Shown: positions 1 through 6,919 of the stretch, piece by piece | Layout of the letters: the number at the start of each line of letters is the position of its first letter | How positions within the stretch are numbered: position 1 is the first letter of the stretch | Source: Selenomonas sp. | GTDB lineage: Bacteria > Bacillota_C > Negativicutes > Selenomonadales > Selenomonadaceae | DNA length: 20,221 bases | Direction of reading: 5' to 3' | Assembly: GCF_024699275.1 (NCBI RefSeq) | Contig: NZ_JAILPX010000002.1 | Location: 1-20,221 of the forward strand | The notes under the pieces: model-generated | The model's database searches: none | Told to the model about the DNA's origin: nothing | The model's input: the letters and a program-made list of their open reading frames with translations, nothing else | Made by a program: the position numbers and the translations under genes

Positions 1-120
1 TTAATAAAGAAGTAAAAACTTCTTTTAACATCTGGCTTTAATCATGTTGCATGATTATTTGCATTGTTTAGTTTTCAAAGAACAATCTGTTTCGCTTTCT
101 GCTCTCTCGCTTCAAGCGAC
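1..120 (-). ncRNA. rRNA operon leader with boxA; 16S gene expected beyond the left edge
   Basis: The minus-strand transcript from about position 120 contains TTGTTCTTTGAAAAC (71-85). This resembles the boxA antitermination element (TGCTCTTT-like) and the conserved CTTTGAAAACT segment of Firmicutes rRNA leaders and spacers. Two small hairpins follow, ATCATG/CATGAT at 41-55 and AAGAAGT/ACTTCTT at 7-24. No rRNA coding sequence is inside the window, so the identity of the downstream gene (probably 16S rRNA) is inferred from the promoter and leader alone. Confidence 0.7.
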
Positions 121-149
121 TCATTTATCTTATCGCATTCAGATTAGCT

Positions 150-155
150 TGTCAA
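150..155 (-). promoter_or_regulatory. rRNA operon promoter P2, -35 box (-10 at 127-132)
   Basis: On the minus strand TTGACA (150-155) is followed by a 17-bp spacer and TAAGAT (127-132), giving a predicted transcription start near 120. Two A6 tracts at 160-165 and 170-175, one helical turn apart, lie just upstream of the -35 box at about -40 to -55, the position of an UP element. Consensus -35, 17-bp spacing, a phased A-tract and a boxA leader downstream together indicate a stable-RNA promoter firing toward the left edge. Confidence 0.85.
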
Positions 156-260
156 GAACTTTTTTGAAGTTTTTTCGAAGCTTTTCAGTAACATATCAGC
201 GGCCTGCCAATCAAGGCTTGCTATGCTGTTTCGTTGCCGTATCTGTCAGCGACTTGTATT

Positions 261-289
261 ATATTACACGAGTCGCAGGCTATTGTCAA
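261..289 (-). promoter_or_regulatory. rRNA operon promoter P1 (upstream of the tandem pair)
   Basis: Minus-strand TTGACA (284-289), a 17-bp spacer and TAATAT (261-266) predict a start near 254, about 134 bp upstream of the second promoter's start. A/T tracts at 298-306 and 309-315 sit in the UP-element position. Tandem strong promoters are typical of bacterial rRNA operons. A shifted TATAAT is also present but would need a 20-bp spacer, so TAATAT is preferred. Confidence 0.8.
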
Positions 290-340
290 CACCATCTAAA
301 AAAAAAGTAAAAAAAGCAGCAAGGAATCGAGGCAAAAGGC

Positions 341-423
341 GGAGGGCAGGGGAGGCAATTGCTTTTGTCCGCTTAGACATGCTTGCCAAACGCTCCCGAA
401 AGCAACAGCCTCCCCCGTCCTCC
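341..423. repeat. Long imperfect inverted repeat upstream of the rRNA promoters
   Basis: A G-rich 16-base arm at 341-356 pairs with a C-rich arm at 408-423, with 14 Watson-Crick pairs, one wobble and one mismatch. The helix continues after a 2-nt internal loop with TTGCTTT (359-365) against AAAGCAA (399-405). On the minus strand it lies between the ABC exporter gene and rRNA promoter P1 and could insulate the rRNA promoter from readthrough. There is no immediate U-tract, so a conventional intrinsic terminator is not supported. The function is unknown. Confidence 0.5.
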
Positions 424-480
424 TTAGGTTAATATCTTAGCTACACTACGATGTAAACCAATAGATATAAAACAAACATA

Positions 481-583
481 AGCCGTGGAGGCTAGTGATG
501 TTTTTCCGCAGATTTTGACAAGCCTGTCTATGGCGTAGGAAAAATATTACCAGCTTCCATGGCGTCTTTGCATTTCGATGTAA
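481..583 (+). repeat. Hairpin-forming direct repeat, copy 1
   Basis: This copy matches 606-708 with 11 differences in 103 positions by hand alignment. It contains a 26-base arm (482-507) complementary to 538-563, around a 30-nt loop that holds a smaller GACA/TGTC hairpin. Read as plus-strand RNA the arms pair with one A-C mismatch and four G-U wobbles. The motif CGATGTAAACCA occurs before it (449-460) and at its end (576-587). It is a non-coding repeat, too few in copy and too long in unit to be CRISPR, and possibly a miniature palindromic element or a structured RNA. Confidence 0.7.
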
Positions 584-605
584 ACCACTCCATAAACCGC
601 ACTAA

Positions 606-708
606 AGCCGTGGAGGCTGGTGGTGTTTTCCCGCAGCTTTTGACAAGCCTGTCTATGGCGTAGGGAAAATATTACCGGCTTCCACGGCGTCTTTGTGCTC
701 CGATGTAA
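606..708 (+). repeat. Hairpin-forming direct repeat, copy 2
   Basis: This second copy is offset by exactly 125 bp. Arms 607-632 and 663-688 form an uninterrupted 26-bp helix in plus-strand RNA, with five G-U pairs. In minus-strand RNA those five pairs become A-C mismatches. Relative to copy 1, the pair at arm position 24 changes from T-A to C-G on both sides. The copy ends 2 bp before the stop codon of the ABC exporter gene on the other strand, so it also lies where that gene's 3' end would be processed or terminated. Confidence 0.7.
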
Positions 709-710
709 AA

Positions 711-2414
711 TCATATATTCCTAAGCTGCCAAGTCCCATCGCCAGCCAATCTCAATTCCTGTTGGTGCTGGGCAAAAAGTGTCGAACGATGTCCCACGCT
801 GACGATGCCCATATCCGGCAGCTCCTCTTTCAGCATCTGGTAGAGCTCCGCCTCCCTTGGCTCATCCAAGGCTGACGTAGCTTCATCCAGAAATACCCAA
901 TCAGGCTTAGTCAACAAGACCCTGGCAAAAGCCAGCCGCTGCTGTTCTCCCAAGGACAGAATACGGCTCCAGTCATCAATTTCATCCAAACGATTGATAA
1001 ACTTCTCTAACCCCACCCTTTGCAGAACGGCCTGCAAGCGATCCTCCTGTCCAACTGTTCCCGGATAGTATAGCGCCCTGCGCAAACTGCCCAGAGGCAG
1101 ATAGGGCCTTTGGGGTAAAAATAACAATCTGCTGCCCTGTCGTAAAGATAGTTTTCCTTGCCCATAGGGCCATATACCAGATAACGTCCGCAGCAAAGTA
1201 CTCTTGCCACACCCCGAAGAACCTGTTACCAATACACGACTGCCCGCAGGTAAGGTCAATGTGCATTTATCCAATAATATCCGCGCATCCGGCAGCTGCA
1301 CCCGCAAATCCTCGATAGACAAGTCCCGAGAAGATTCTTCCTGCCGTACAATCCCACTTTCCACCATTTCGGCCATTTCCATATGCTCTGTAAAGGAAGA
1401 AAGACGCTTCACCACAGCCGCCAGTTGCGCGATGGTATCGTAAGACTCCACAAAATAAGATAAGGCATCCTGCACGCGGCCAAAGGCAGACACCGTCTGC
1501 ATGAGTCCCCCCAATGCAATGGCCCCGGCAAAATACTGAGGAGCCGCCAAAATAAGCGGAACGATTACCGCCAGCTGAGCATAACCATTTACATAGAAGT
1601 TCAGGATTTTCGTCTGCTTCATAAGCTGCCAAAAATTGCTGATAACCTGAGCAAAGCGTTCATGAAAGCCCTTATTTTCTGCGTATTCACCGCCATAGAA
1701 GGCTATGCTTTCACTATTTTCCCGCATGCGCATCATATTGAAACGAAAATCGGCCTCAAATCGCTGCTGCTCAAAATTCAGCCCGATAAGTTTGCGTCCC
1801 ACCAAATGCGCACATAATGTACCGCCCCCTGAATAAAACAGAGAAAACCAGAACATATAGCCATAAATCACAAATTCCCGGCTGCCCAATTCCACCGTAA
1901 AAGCCCCGGAAAGATTCCATAACACCACCCCAAAGGCTGCCAAAGTGGTCAGCTGCTTCAAAAAGCCTATCAGCAGCTGCAGGGAAAGATTCACAAACTG
2001 ATTGATATCCTCACTGATTCGCTGATCCGGATTATCCGTATCACTATTCTGCACCTGCAACCGGTAATAAACCTGCCTCTTCAGCCAACGAGAAAGGTAT
2101 TTATCCGTCAACCAGGTACGCCATTTGATCTGCACAGCCTGCCGCAGGTAAATGGCATAGACCGCAATGACAATATGCAGCATGGCCAAAGCGGTAAACT
2201 CTCCCACCAAAGGCCAAAAATCCCCCGCCCGATATTGCTGCAGTGCATTGTAGAACTCATTATACCAACTGTTTATCTGCACCAGCAGATAAACGTCAAA
2301 AAAATTCAATCCGATAACAAATGCCAGCAGCCCACGGGCCTTCCATTTATGTTCACTGTTCCAATATCCTCGAAACAACTGCCCAAAAGCTTTGAAGGCA
2401 CTGCCTTTCCCCAT
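711..2414 (-). CDS. SbmA/YddA-type ABC transporter, fused permease and ATPase
   Basis: This 567-residue half-transporter has an N-terminal membrane domain (about 1-340) and a C-terminal ATPase domain. The stretch around residues 35-70 (FFDVYLLVQINSWYNEFYNA) is typical of the ABC_membrane_2 family that includes YddA, BacA-related proteins and peroxisomal ABCD transporters. The ATPase shows Walker A GSSGCGKST near 398, an atypical signature LSLGEQQR near 486, and Walker B WVFLDEATSALDE near 506. Family members move peptides, B12 or very-long-chain lipids; the substrate here cannot be read from sequence. The ATG at 2414 is chosen over an in-frame TTG two codons upstream because GGGAG lies 9 bp before it. 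The gene has its own promoter (2471-2499). Confidence 0.88.
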   Translation of the reverse strand: MGKGSAFKAFGQLFRGYWNSEHKWKARGLLAFVIGLNFFDVYLLVQINSWYNEFYNALQQYRAGDFWPLVGEFTALAMLHIVIAVYAIYLRQAVQIKWRTWLTDKYLSRWLKRQVYYRLQVQNSDTDNPDQRISEDINQFVNLSLQLLIGFLKQLTTLAAFGVVLWNLSGAFTVELGSREFVIYGYMFWFSLFYSGGGTLCAHLVGRKLIGLNFEQQRFEADFRFNMMRMRENSESIAFYGGEYAENKGFHERFAQVISNFWQLMKQTKILNFYVNGYAQLAVIVPLILAAPQYFAGAIALGGLMQTVSAFGRVQDALSYFVESYDTIAQLAAVVKRLSSFTEHMEMAEMVESGIVRQEESSRDLSIEDLRVQLPDARILLDKCTLTLPAGSRVLVTGSSGCGKSTLLRTLSGIWPYGQGKLSLRQGSRLLFLPQRPYLPLGSLRRALYYPGTVGQEDRLQAVLQRVGLEKFINRLDEIDDWSRILSLGEQQRLAFARVLLTKPDWVFLDEATSALDEPREAELYQMLKEELPDMGIVSVGHRSTLFAQHQQELRLAGDGTWQLRNI

Positions 2415-2428
2415 ACACAATCACTCCC

Positions 2429-2470
2429 AAAAAAGAGATTGCCCACTCGCCGCAGCAAGTGAACAATCTC
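2429..2470 (-). terminator. Intrinsic terminator after ccmF
   Basis: The minus-strand RNA forms a perfect 16-bp stem (2435-2450 with 2455-2470, three G-U pairs) around a UGCG tetraloop, followed directly by U6 (2429-2434). It ends the ccm transcript about 40 bp past the ccmF stop. The U-tract abuts the GGGAG ribosome-binding site of the downstream ABC exporter gene. Confidence 0.85.
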
Positions 2471-2499
2471 AGTATAGACCTTTAGTTTGTCTGTGGCAA
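2471..2499 (-). promoter_or_regulatory. Promoter of the ABC exporter gene
   Basis: Minus-strand TTGCCA (2494-2499), a 17-bp spacer and TATACT (2471-2476) lie just past the ccmF stop. The predicted start, near 2464, falls inside the 5' arm of the terminator stem, so a transcript begun here lacks the outer stem bases. The 5' leader would be about 50 nt. Confidence 0.6.
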
Positions 2500-2507
2500 T
2501 AAGTATT

Positions 2508-4607
2508 TTATCGCCGCAAAGCCAGCAAAGTTCCCCCGCAAACCAGCATGCTGCCCAGCCATAATAGCCAAATACAAGGTTTCACGCTGACACTGGTAAG
2601 AATTGGCTGGTTAGCCTCCGTTTCTAACGATGGCAGGATTTCCAGACGAATCTGCTTCTGACTCTGCGTGACCCCAGTAAGGCGCAGCCTTTTCTGTCCG
2701 CCAAAAATTTCCACTGGCTGCGATGTTCCCCCATCAGCGGTAGCCACCATACTCACCTCAGTATGTTCTACCCTGTCTCCGTCTGTGATGGAGACTTCCG
2801 CCTGCACCAGTAATTTACCATCCTCCTGCTTCAAGATAGTGGACTGATCATAACGATAGGCAAAGTCATCGTCCATATCCATGCGGCCCTGCTTCAGGAT
2901 GATTTCCAGGCGGCCGTTGTCTTTGGCCGGAGTAGGTGCCAAATACACATCGCCGCCCACCCCTTTGTCAATGGCCGGTTCCCGGGCTGCATCCGTACCA
3001 TTGTCATGCAGCTTGGTCAACGCCCGCACTTCCCGTCCATCCACCGCATAAACATAATATTTTTCTTTACCATCTGCGGAAAACTCCTGCCCCTTAAAGA
3101 CAATCTGATGGCCAAATACCTCATAACCTTCGCCAACGTTCATTTCCTGGCTGTAGGACTGACTGCCTGAACCCGCTAACACCATTGCCAAAAGGGATAT
3201 CCCCAAACCAATATGGGCCACCATCCCCCCCCTGCCAATACCATGTTTACGAAAAGCCCGCACCGTTGCGCCCACTGCCATCAAAGCTGCTGCCGCTAAT
3301 AACAAGGGCATAACCTGACGGACTCCGGCTGCAAAGCCGCACGCCACTCCAAAAACACCGAATACCACCAGCTTTTTACCATCTGCCAGAATCTTATCCT
3401 GACCGTACCCCCGCAGTAAACCGCAGGTAATAACCAGCAATAAAGCAATTGCCAAAGGCATGGTCGTACGCACATAAAAATCCGTGTCAACTGCGGCAGG
3501 ATTACCGATAAGCTGGGTAAGCAGCGGCATGGACATCCCCAGAAATATGATGGCACTCATAAAGACCATCAGCAATGCGCCTAAAAGCACCATAAACTCC
3601 CGACTGTTATAGCCAGGATAATATTCCCCTTGCGGCAAATGTTTTGCCTTCACCATCAGCAGCGTCAAACCGGCTATCAGTACCAGAGCATTGACCACTG
3701 CAATGGTCATCCCAATACTATTCCCTGCAAAGGAGTGCACAGAAAAATCGCCCAATATGCCACTACGGGTCAGGAAGGTTCCATAGAGCACCAGCGCATA
3801 GGCAAAAACACCTGCCAAATGTACCATGGTAATCGCTGCCTGCCGAATTTGTGCCACCCGTAGAACATGCACGAAAATCCCGGCCACCAGCCAGGGCACC
3901 AGGGAGGAATTTTCCACAGGGTCCCAGCCCCAAAATCCGCCCCAGCCCAGAACCTTATAAGCCCAGTAGCCACCGATAAAGATACCTGCTCCTAAAAAAG
4001 CCCAGGCCGTCAGCGCCCAACGGCGGGCCGAAGGCAGCCAAGCCTGTGCTTTCTGTCCCGTAAGAAGTGCCGCCATGCTATATGCCAAAGGCACAGCCAA
4101 AAGCGCATAACCTATAAAGATAATTGGAGGATGAACGGCCATCCATGGATCCTGCAGCAAGGGATTCAACCCCATGCCGTTTTCCACTACATTTTCATTG
4201 GGGACAAAGGGACTCTTAGCCAACACAAAAACGGTCAACAAAGCTTGCAAGGCCATATAGATTGCCATGCCTGCTCCAGATAAATCCCTTTTCACTGCCA
4301 GATAAAGACCAGCCATTCCATGGATCAAAAGCCATAACAGAAAAGACCCCTGTTGACCTGCCCAAAAGGCAGAAAACTTGTAAATCGCAGGCAGTTCCAC
4401 TGTCGAATAGTTGGCCACATAAGCAATATCAAAACGATTATGAAAAATAAGTACCAGCAAGTAAATACTGGATACCAATACTGCAGCAAAGGATAGTGCC
4501 GATAACCCCCGTCCCCAGCGAAGCGTACGCTCACTCTGAGCAGCAAAACACAAGACTGCTGCCAGCGCTGTTACCAGCGTTAATGCCAAAGAAATCACAC
4601 CTGTCAA
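2508..4607 (-). CDS. ccmF: Cytochrome c maturation haem lyase CcmF
   Basis: CcmF ligates haem delivered by CcmE to apocytochromes c on the outer face of the inner membrane. This 699-residue polytopic protein shows AGQQGSFLLW (83-92), the DPWMAVHPP stretch (153-161), the tryptophan-rich WWD haem-handling motif GWGGFWGWDPVENSSLVPWL (221-240), and conserved histidines near 159, 247 and 291. The C-terminal extracytoplasmic part is long and mostly beta-like (about 480-675) before a last membrane segment; the protein is longer than E. coli CcmF (about 647). It starts at TTG 4607, with an AAGGGGGG ribosome-binding site about 7 bp upstream and 13 bp after the ccmE stop. It is the last gene of the operon, and no ccmG or ccmH follows before the terminator. 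Confidence 0.93.
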   Translation of the reverse strand: MTGVISLALTLVTALAAVLCFAAQSERTLRWGRGLSALSFAAVLVSSIYLLVLIFHNRFDIAYVANYSTVELPAIYKFSAFWAGQQGSFLLWLLIHGMAGLYLAVKRDLSGAGMAIYMALQALLTVFVLAKSPFVPNENVVENGMGLNPLLQDPWMAVHPPIIFIGYALLAVPLAYSMAALLTGQKAQAWLPSARRWALTAWAFLGAGIFIGGYWAYKVLGWGGFWGWDPVENSSLVPWLVAGIFVHVLRVAQIRQAAITMVHLAGVFAYALVLYGTFLTRSGILGDFSVHSFAGNSIGMTIAVVNALVLIAGLTLLMVKAKHLPQGEYYPGYNSREFMVLLGALLMVFMSAIIFLGMSMPLLTQLIGNPAAVDTDFYVRTTMPLAIALLLVITCGLLRGYGQDKILADGKKLVVFGVFGVACGFAAGVRQVMPLLLAAAALMAVGATVRAFRKHGIGRGGMVAHIGLGISLLAMVLAGSGSQSYSQEMNVGEGYEVFGHQIVFKGQEFSADGKEKYYVYAVDGREVRALTKLHDNGTDAAREPAIDKGVGGDVYLAPTPAKDNGRLEIILKQGRMDMDDDFAYRYDQSTILKQEDGKLLVQAEVSITDGDRVEHTEVSMVATADGGTSQPVEIFGGQKRLRLTGVTQSQKQIRLEILPSLETEANQPILTSVSVKPCIWLLWLGSMLVCGGTLLALRR

Positions 4608-4620
4608 CTAAGAGCCCCCC

Positions 4621-4989
4621 TTATTTTGCCTGCTGTTCATATTTGGATGGACATTTAATCAGCAGCTTATCCGATTCAAAAGCCGTGTCTTGGTATTTAC
4701 CAATGGCCACAATATGATAGGCCTGATCAAATTGATCCGGTTTCGCACCATGATAGCGCACTAACATAGTTTCTCCTGTATCCTCGTCCTGCAGCGTAAA
4801 GACAAAATTTTCTCCTTCCATATGAGGGGCTGGCGCATTGGGTGCCAGCAAACCTTTGACCTGCACATTACGCGTACTCCTTTGCGCCTCAGCAATCCCC
4901 ACATAGGGGGTCACTGAATCGGCAAAACTCCAGCCTGCATAAACCACAAAAGCCAAGAGACATAATCCCAACAAAAACTTTCTATTCAT
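4621..4989 (-). CDS. ccmE: Haem chaperone CcmE, CXXXY variant
   Basis: CcmE is the membrane-anchored periplasmic chaperone that binds haem covalently and passes it from CcmC to CcmF. This 122-residue protein has one N-terminal anchor (about 5-23) and an OB-fold-like beta domain (VQVKGLLAP, FVFTLQDEDTGETMLVRYHG). The haem-attachment motif, normally His-x-x-x-Tyr after a VLAKH-like strand, reads LLIKCPSKY: Cys113 replaces His and Tyr117 is kept. This matches the CXXXY variant described for System I* in Desulfovibrio and archaea. Its ATG overlaps the ccmC stop by 4 bp (ATGA), indicating translational coupling. Confidence 0.93.
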   Translation of the reverse strand: MNRKFLLGLCLLAFVVYAGWSFADSVTPYVGIAEAQRSTRNVQVKGLLAPNAPAPHMEGENFVFTLQDEDTGETMLVRYHGAKPDQFDQAYHIVAIGKYQDTAFESDKLLIKCPSKYEQQAK

Positions 4990-5618
4990 AAACGCTCCCC
5001 CTCGTGCATAAGCCTAAACGACTGCCGCCGCCAGAGCCAGTAGAAAATACCGGTCATATCCACCAATGCCGCCAATAATACCGCCAGCATCAAAGGGTCC
5101 ATAGCCAGCCCCGTACCATTAATTACCGGAGATGGATGCAGGGAAAAATACAACCGGGGAAGGATAAATACCAAAAAAGGTACGGTTAAAAAGGAAAACA
5201 AAGCATATACCGCTGCTGTTTTTGCCCGTTTATGCCCAGCCGGCATTGCCCCCCGCAAGGTGAGATAGGCTCCGTAGATCAGTAACAGGATAAAGATTGT
5301 CGTCTGTCTGGGATCCCAATTCCAATAGGCCCCCCAGGTCAGCTTCGAAAAAATGGCTCCACTCACGGTAGCTAATATGACGAATATAAAGCCCAGTTGA
5401 GCGGCTGCTGCGCTTTTGGCATCAGCCGCAAGTATCCCAGAACGCAGATACTTCCCCCCTTGAAAGGCCCCAACAAAAAAGGCAATCACCGCCACCCAGG
5501 CCACAGGAATGTGAAAAAAGGCAATCCGCACATAATACCCCAGCCCCTCCGCCGGTGGTACCACAAAAAATACCAGCCCCACAATCACCAGCGTACACAA
5601 ACTAAGCACAGCTCCCAT
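4986..5618 (-). CDS. ccmC: Haem exporter/handling protein CcmC
   Basis: CcmC works with CcmAB to load haem onto CcmE. The 210-residue protein has six predicted membrane segments, the WWD motif WGAYWNWDPRQT (95-106), and the two flanking histidines expected as axial haem ligands, His36 (FFHIPVAW) and His161 (SLHPSP). It lies 15 bp after ccmB and overlaps ccmE by 4 bp. The ATG at 5618 has GGGGGAG 5 bp upstream. No ccmD-like small ORF lies between ccmC and ccmE. Confidence 0.94.
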   Translation of the reverse strand: MGAVLSLCTLVIVGLVFFVVPPAEGLGYYVRIAFFHIPVAWVAVIAFFVGAFQGGKYLRSGILAADAKSAAAAQLGFIFVILATVSGAIFSKLTWGAYWNWDPRQTTIFILLLIYGAYLTLRGAMPAGHKRAKTAAVYALFSFLTVPFLVFILPRLYFSLHPSPVINGTGLAMDPLMLAVLLAALVDMTGIFYWLWRRQSFRLMHEGERL

Positions 5619-5633
5619 AAAAACTCCCCCAAA

Positions 5634-6305
5634 CTAATCCTCATACCATAAATAATCAAAAAGCACAGATGCGCCTAACACCAGGATTCCATCATAAAGA
5701 GCCATGCCCCCCAGATAGTTCAAACTAACCTCATGGACTTCCAGAGATCCTGCTGTTAGAAAAGCAGCAGGCAGAAATACCGGCAAAATAACCGGCAGCA
5801 TCAATACCGAAAAGAGTCCGGCTTTTACCCGAGCCCCCGTAGTCAGAGCAGCCAGCAACGTTCCCGCTGCAGCAATTCCTGCTATCCCCAGCAGCAACGT
5901 CAGGATAAACACCAGTACAGCCTTAACCTCTGCCCCGATCAGCACCAAAAACAAAGGAACTAAAAACAACGCCAACAACAGCAATAAGAAAAAACTGTAT
6001 AACATTTTCCCCAACAGTACCGGCTGTGCACTTCCATAAAGCTTCAACGTCAGCAGTGTTCCCGCCATGTCCTCATCCGCAAAGCCCCTGTCTGCTCCCA
6101 CCATAGACGCAAAAAACAGGATAACCCAAAGCAGCGCTGCTGCAAGACGAGGTTCAAGGCTCGCCCCTTGAAAAGCCAAACTCACACAGGCTAATGTCGT
6201 CAGGGAAAACATAAACATTGCCGCCCAAGAAGCCTTGAAGCGCATCCCCATAATCAATTCCTTAGTAAACACCAGCTTAATGCCCTGCCAAAGCGATAAT
6301 TTCAT
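5634..6305 (-). CDS. ccmB: Haem exporter membrane subunit CcmB
   Basis: CcmB is the membrane partner of the CcmA ATPase in the complex that releases haem-loaded CcmE. The protein has 223 residues, the usual family length, with about six hydrophobic segments. The early motif FTKELIMGMRFKASWAAMF resembles the family's typical start, and GGMALYDGILVLGAS lies near the C-terminus. An in-frame upstream ATG at 6389 exists, but the ATG at 6305 is preceded by a full AGGAGG at 9-bp spacing and gives the family-like N-terminus MKLSLWQG. The start lies inside the ccmA end (29-bp overlap). Confidence 0.92.
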   Translation of the reverse strand: MKLSLWQGIKLVFTKELIMGMRFKASWAAMFMFSLTTLACVSLAFQGASLEPRLAAALLWVILFFASMVGADRGFADEDMAGTLLTLKLYGSAQPVLLGKMLYSFFLLLLLALFLVPLFLVLIGAEVKAVLVFILTLLLGIAGIAAAGTLLAALTTGARVKAGLFSVLMLPVILPVFLPAAFLTAGSLEVHEVSLNYLGGMALYDGILVLGASVLFDYLWYED

Positions 6306-6906
6306 CGGCCAGTGCCTCCTCTCCCGGATCATTGGTAGCAAGCACCACCAGCACGCCACATTCCCTGGCTGCTTGTAACTCCCGGGCAATCATAATCCGG
6401 CCCGATTCATCCAGATTAGCCCCTGGCTCGTCTAAAAGCCAGATATCCGCCTGTACAGCCAACAGCGCCGCTATCTTCAGTCGCTGGCTCATGCCTGTAG
6501 AAAAATCACCCACAAAACTGTGGCAAATATCCTGCTCGAACAGCCCAACCCGCTCCAGCAATCCACGATAAAACTTTTCATCCAAATGCATGCCCCGCAG
6601 GCCCAATAAAAAATCCAGATTTTCTCGCGCCGTAAGCCGGTCATAAAAGCGCAATTCCGGCGTTACCATGGCTATGTGCTTGCGCAGCATCTCACCTTTT
6701 AGTTTTTCGGCTCCAGCCATCACGGTTATCTCGCCTTGAGTTGGCGGCAGAAAGTGACCGGCCAACTTCAGAAAAGTAGATTTACCGCTGCCATTAGTGC
6801 CGGTGACGGCCGTAATCTTTCCCGCCCTGAGACTGCAATCCAGAGGGCCTAAAACCAATCGCCCGTGAAAACGCTGACTTACTGCCGCAAAATTTATCTT
6901 CATCAT
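6277..6906 (-). CDS. ccmA: Haem exporter ATPase CcmA
   Basis: CcmA is the cytoplasmic ABC ATPase of the CcmABC complex. The 209-residue protein shows Walker A GTNGSGKST (36-44), signature STGMSQRLKIAALL (136-149), Walker B IWLLDEPGANLDE (155-167) and a switch segment LATNDP near the C-terminus. The signature carries TGMSQ rather than SGGQ, as is common in CcmA. Two adjacent ATGs (6906 and 6903) are possible starts with only a weak GGAA upstream, so translation is probably coupled to the regulator gene ending 13 bp earlier. Confidence 0.93.
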   Translation of the reverse strand: MMKINFAAVSQRFHGRLVLGPLDCSLRAGKITAVTGTNGSGKSTFLKLAGHFLPPTQGEITVMAGAEKLKGEMLRKHIAMVTPELRFYDRLTARENLDFLLGLRGMHLDEKFYRGLLERVGLFEQDICHSFVGDFSTGMSQRLKIAALLAVQADIWLLDEPGANLDESGRIMIARELQAARECGVLVVLATNDPGEEALADEIIALAGH

Positions 6907-6919
6907 AAGTTATTCCATA

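Noticed and set aside
223..432. Basic plus-strand frame with a KKKVKKAARNRGKRRR-like stretch
   Set aside because: The basic residues arise from the A- and G-rich UP-element and inverted-repeat DNA, with no ribosome-binding site; not credible as a gene.
481..708. Direct repeats as a CRISPR array
   Set aside because: There are only two copies, the units exceed 100 bp and are imperfect, spacers of CRISPR type are absent and no cas gene is near.
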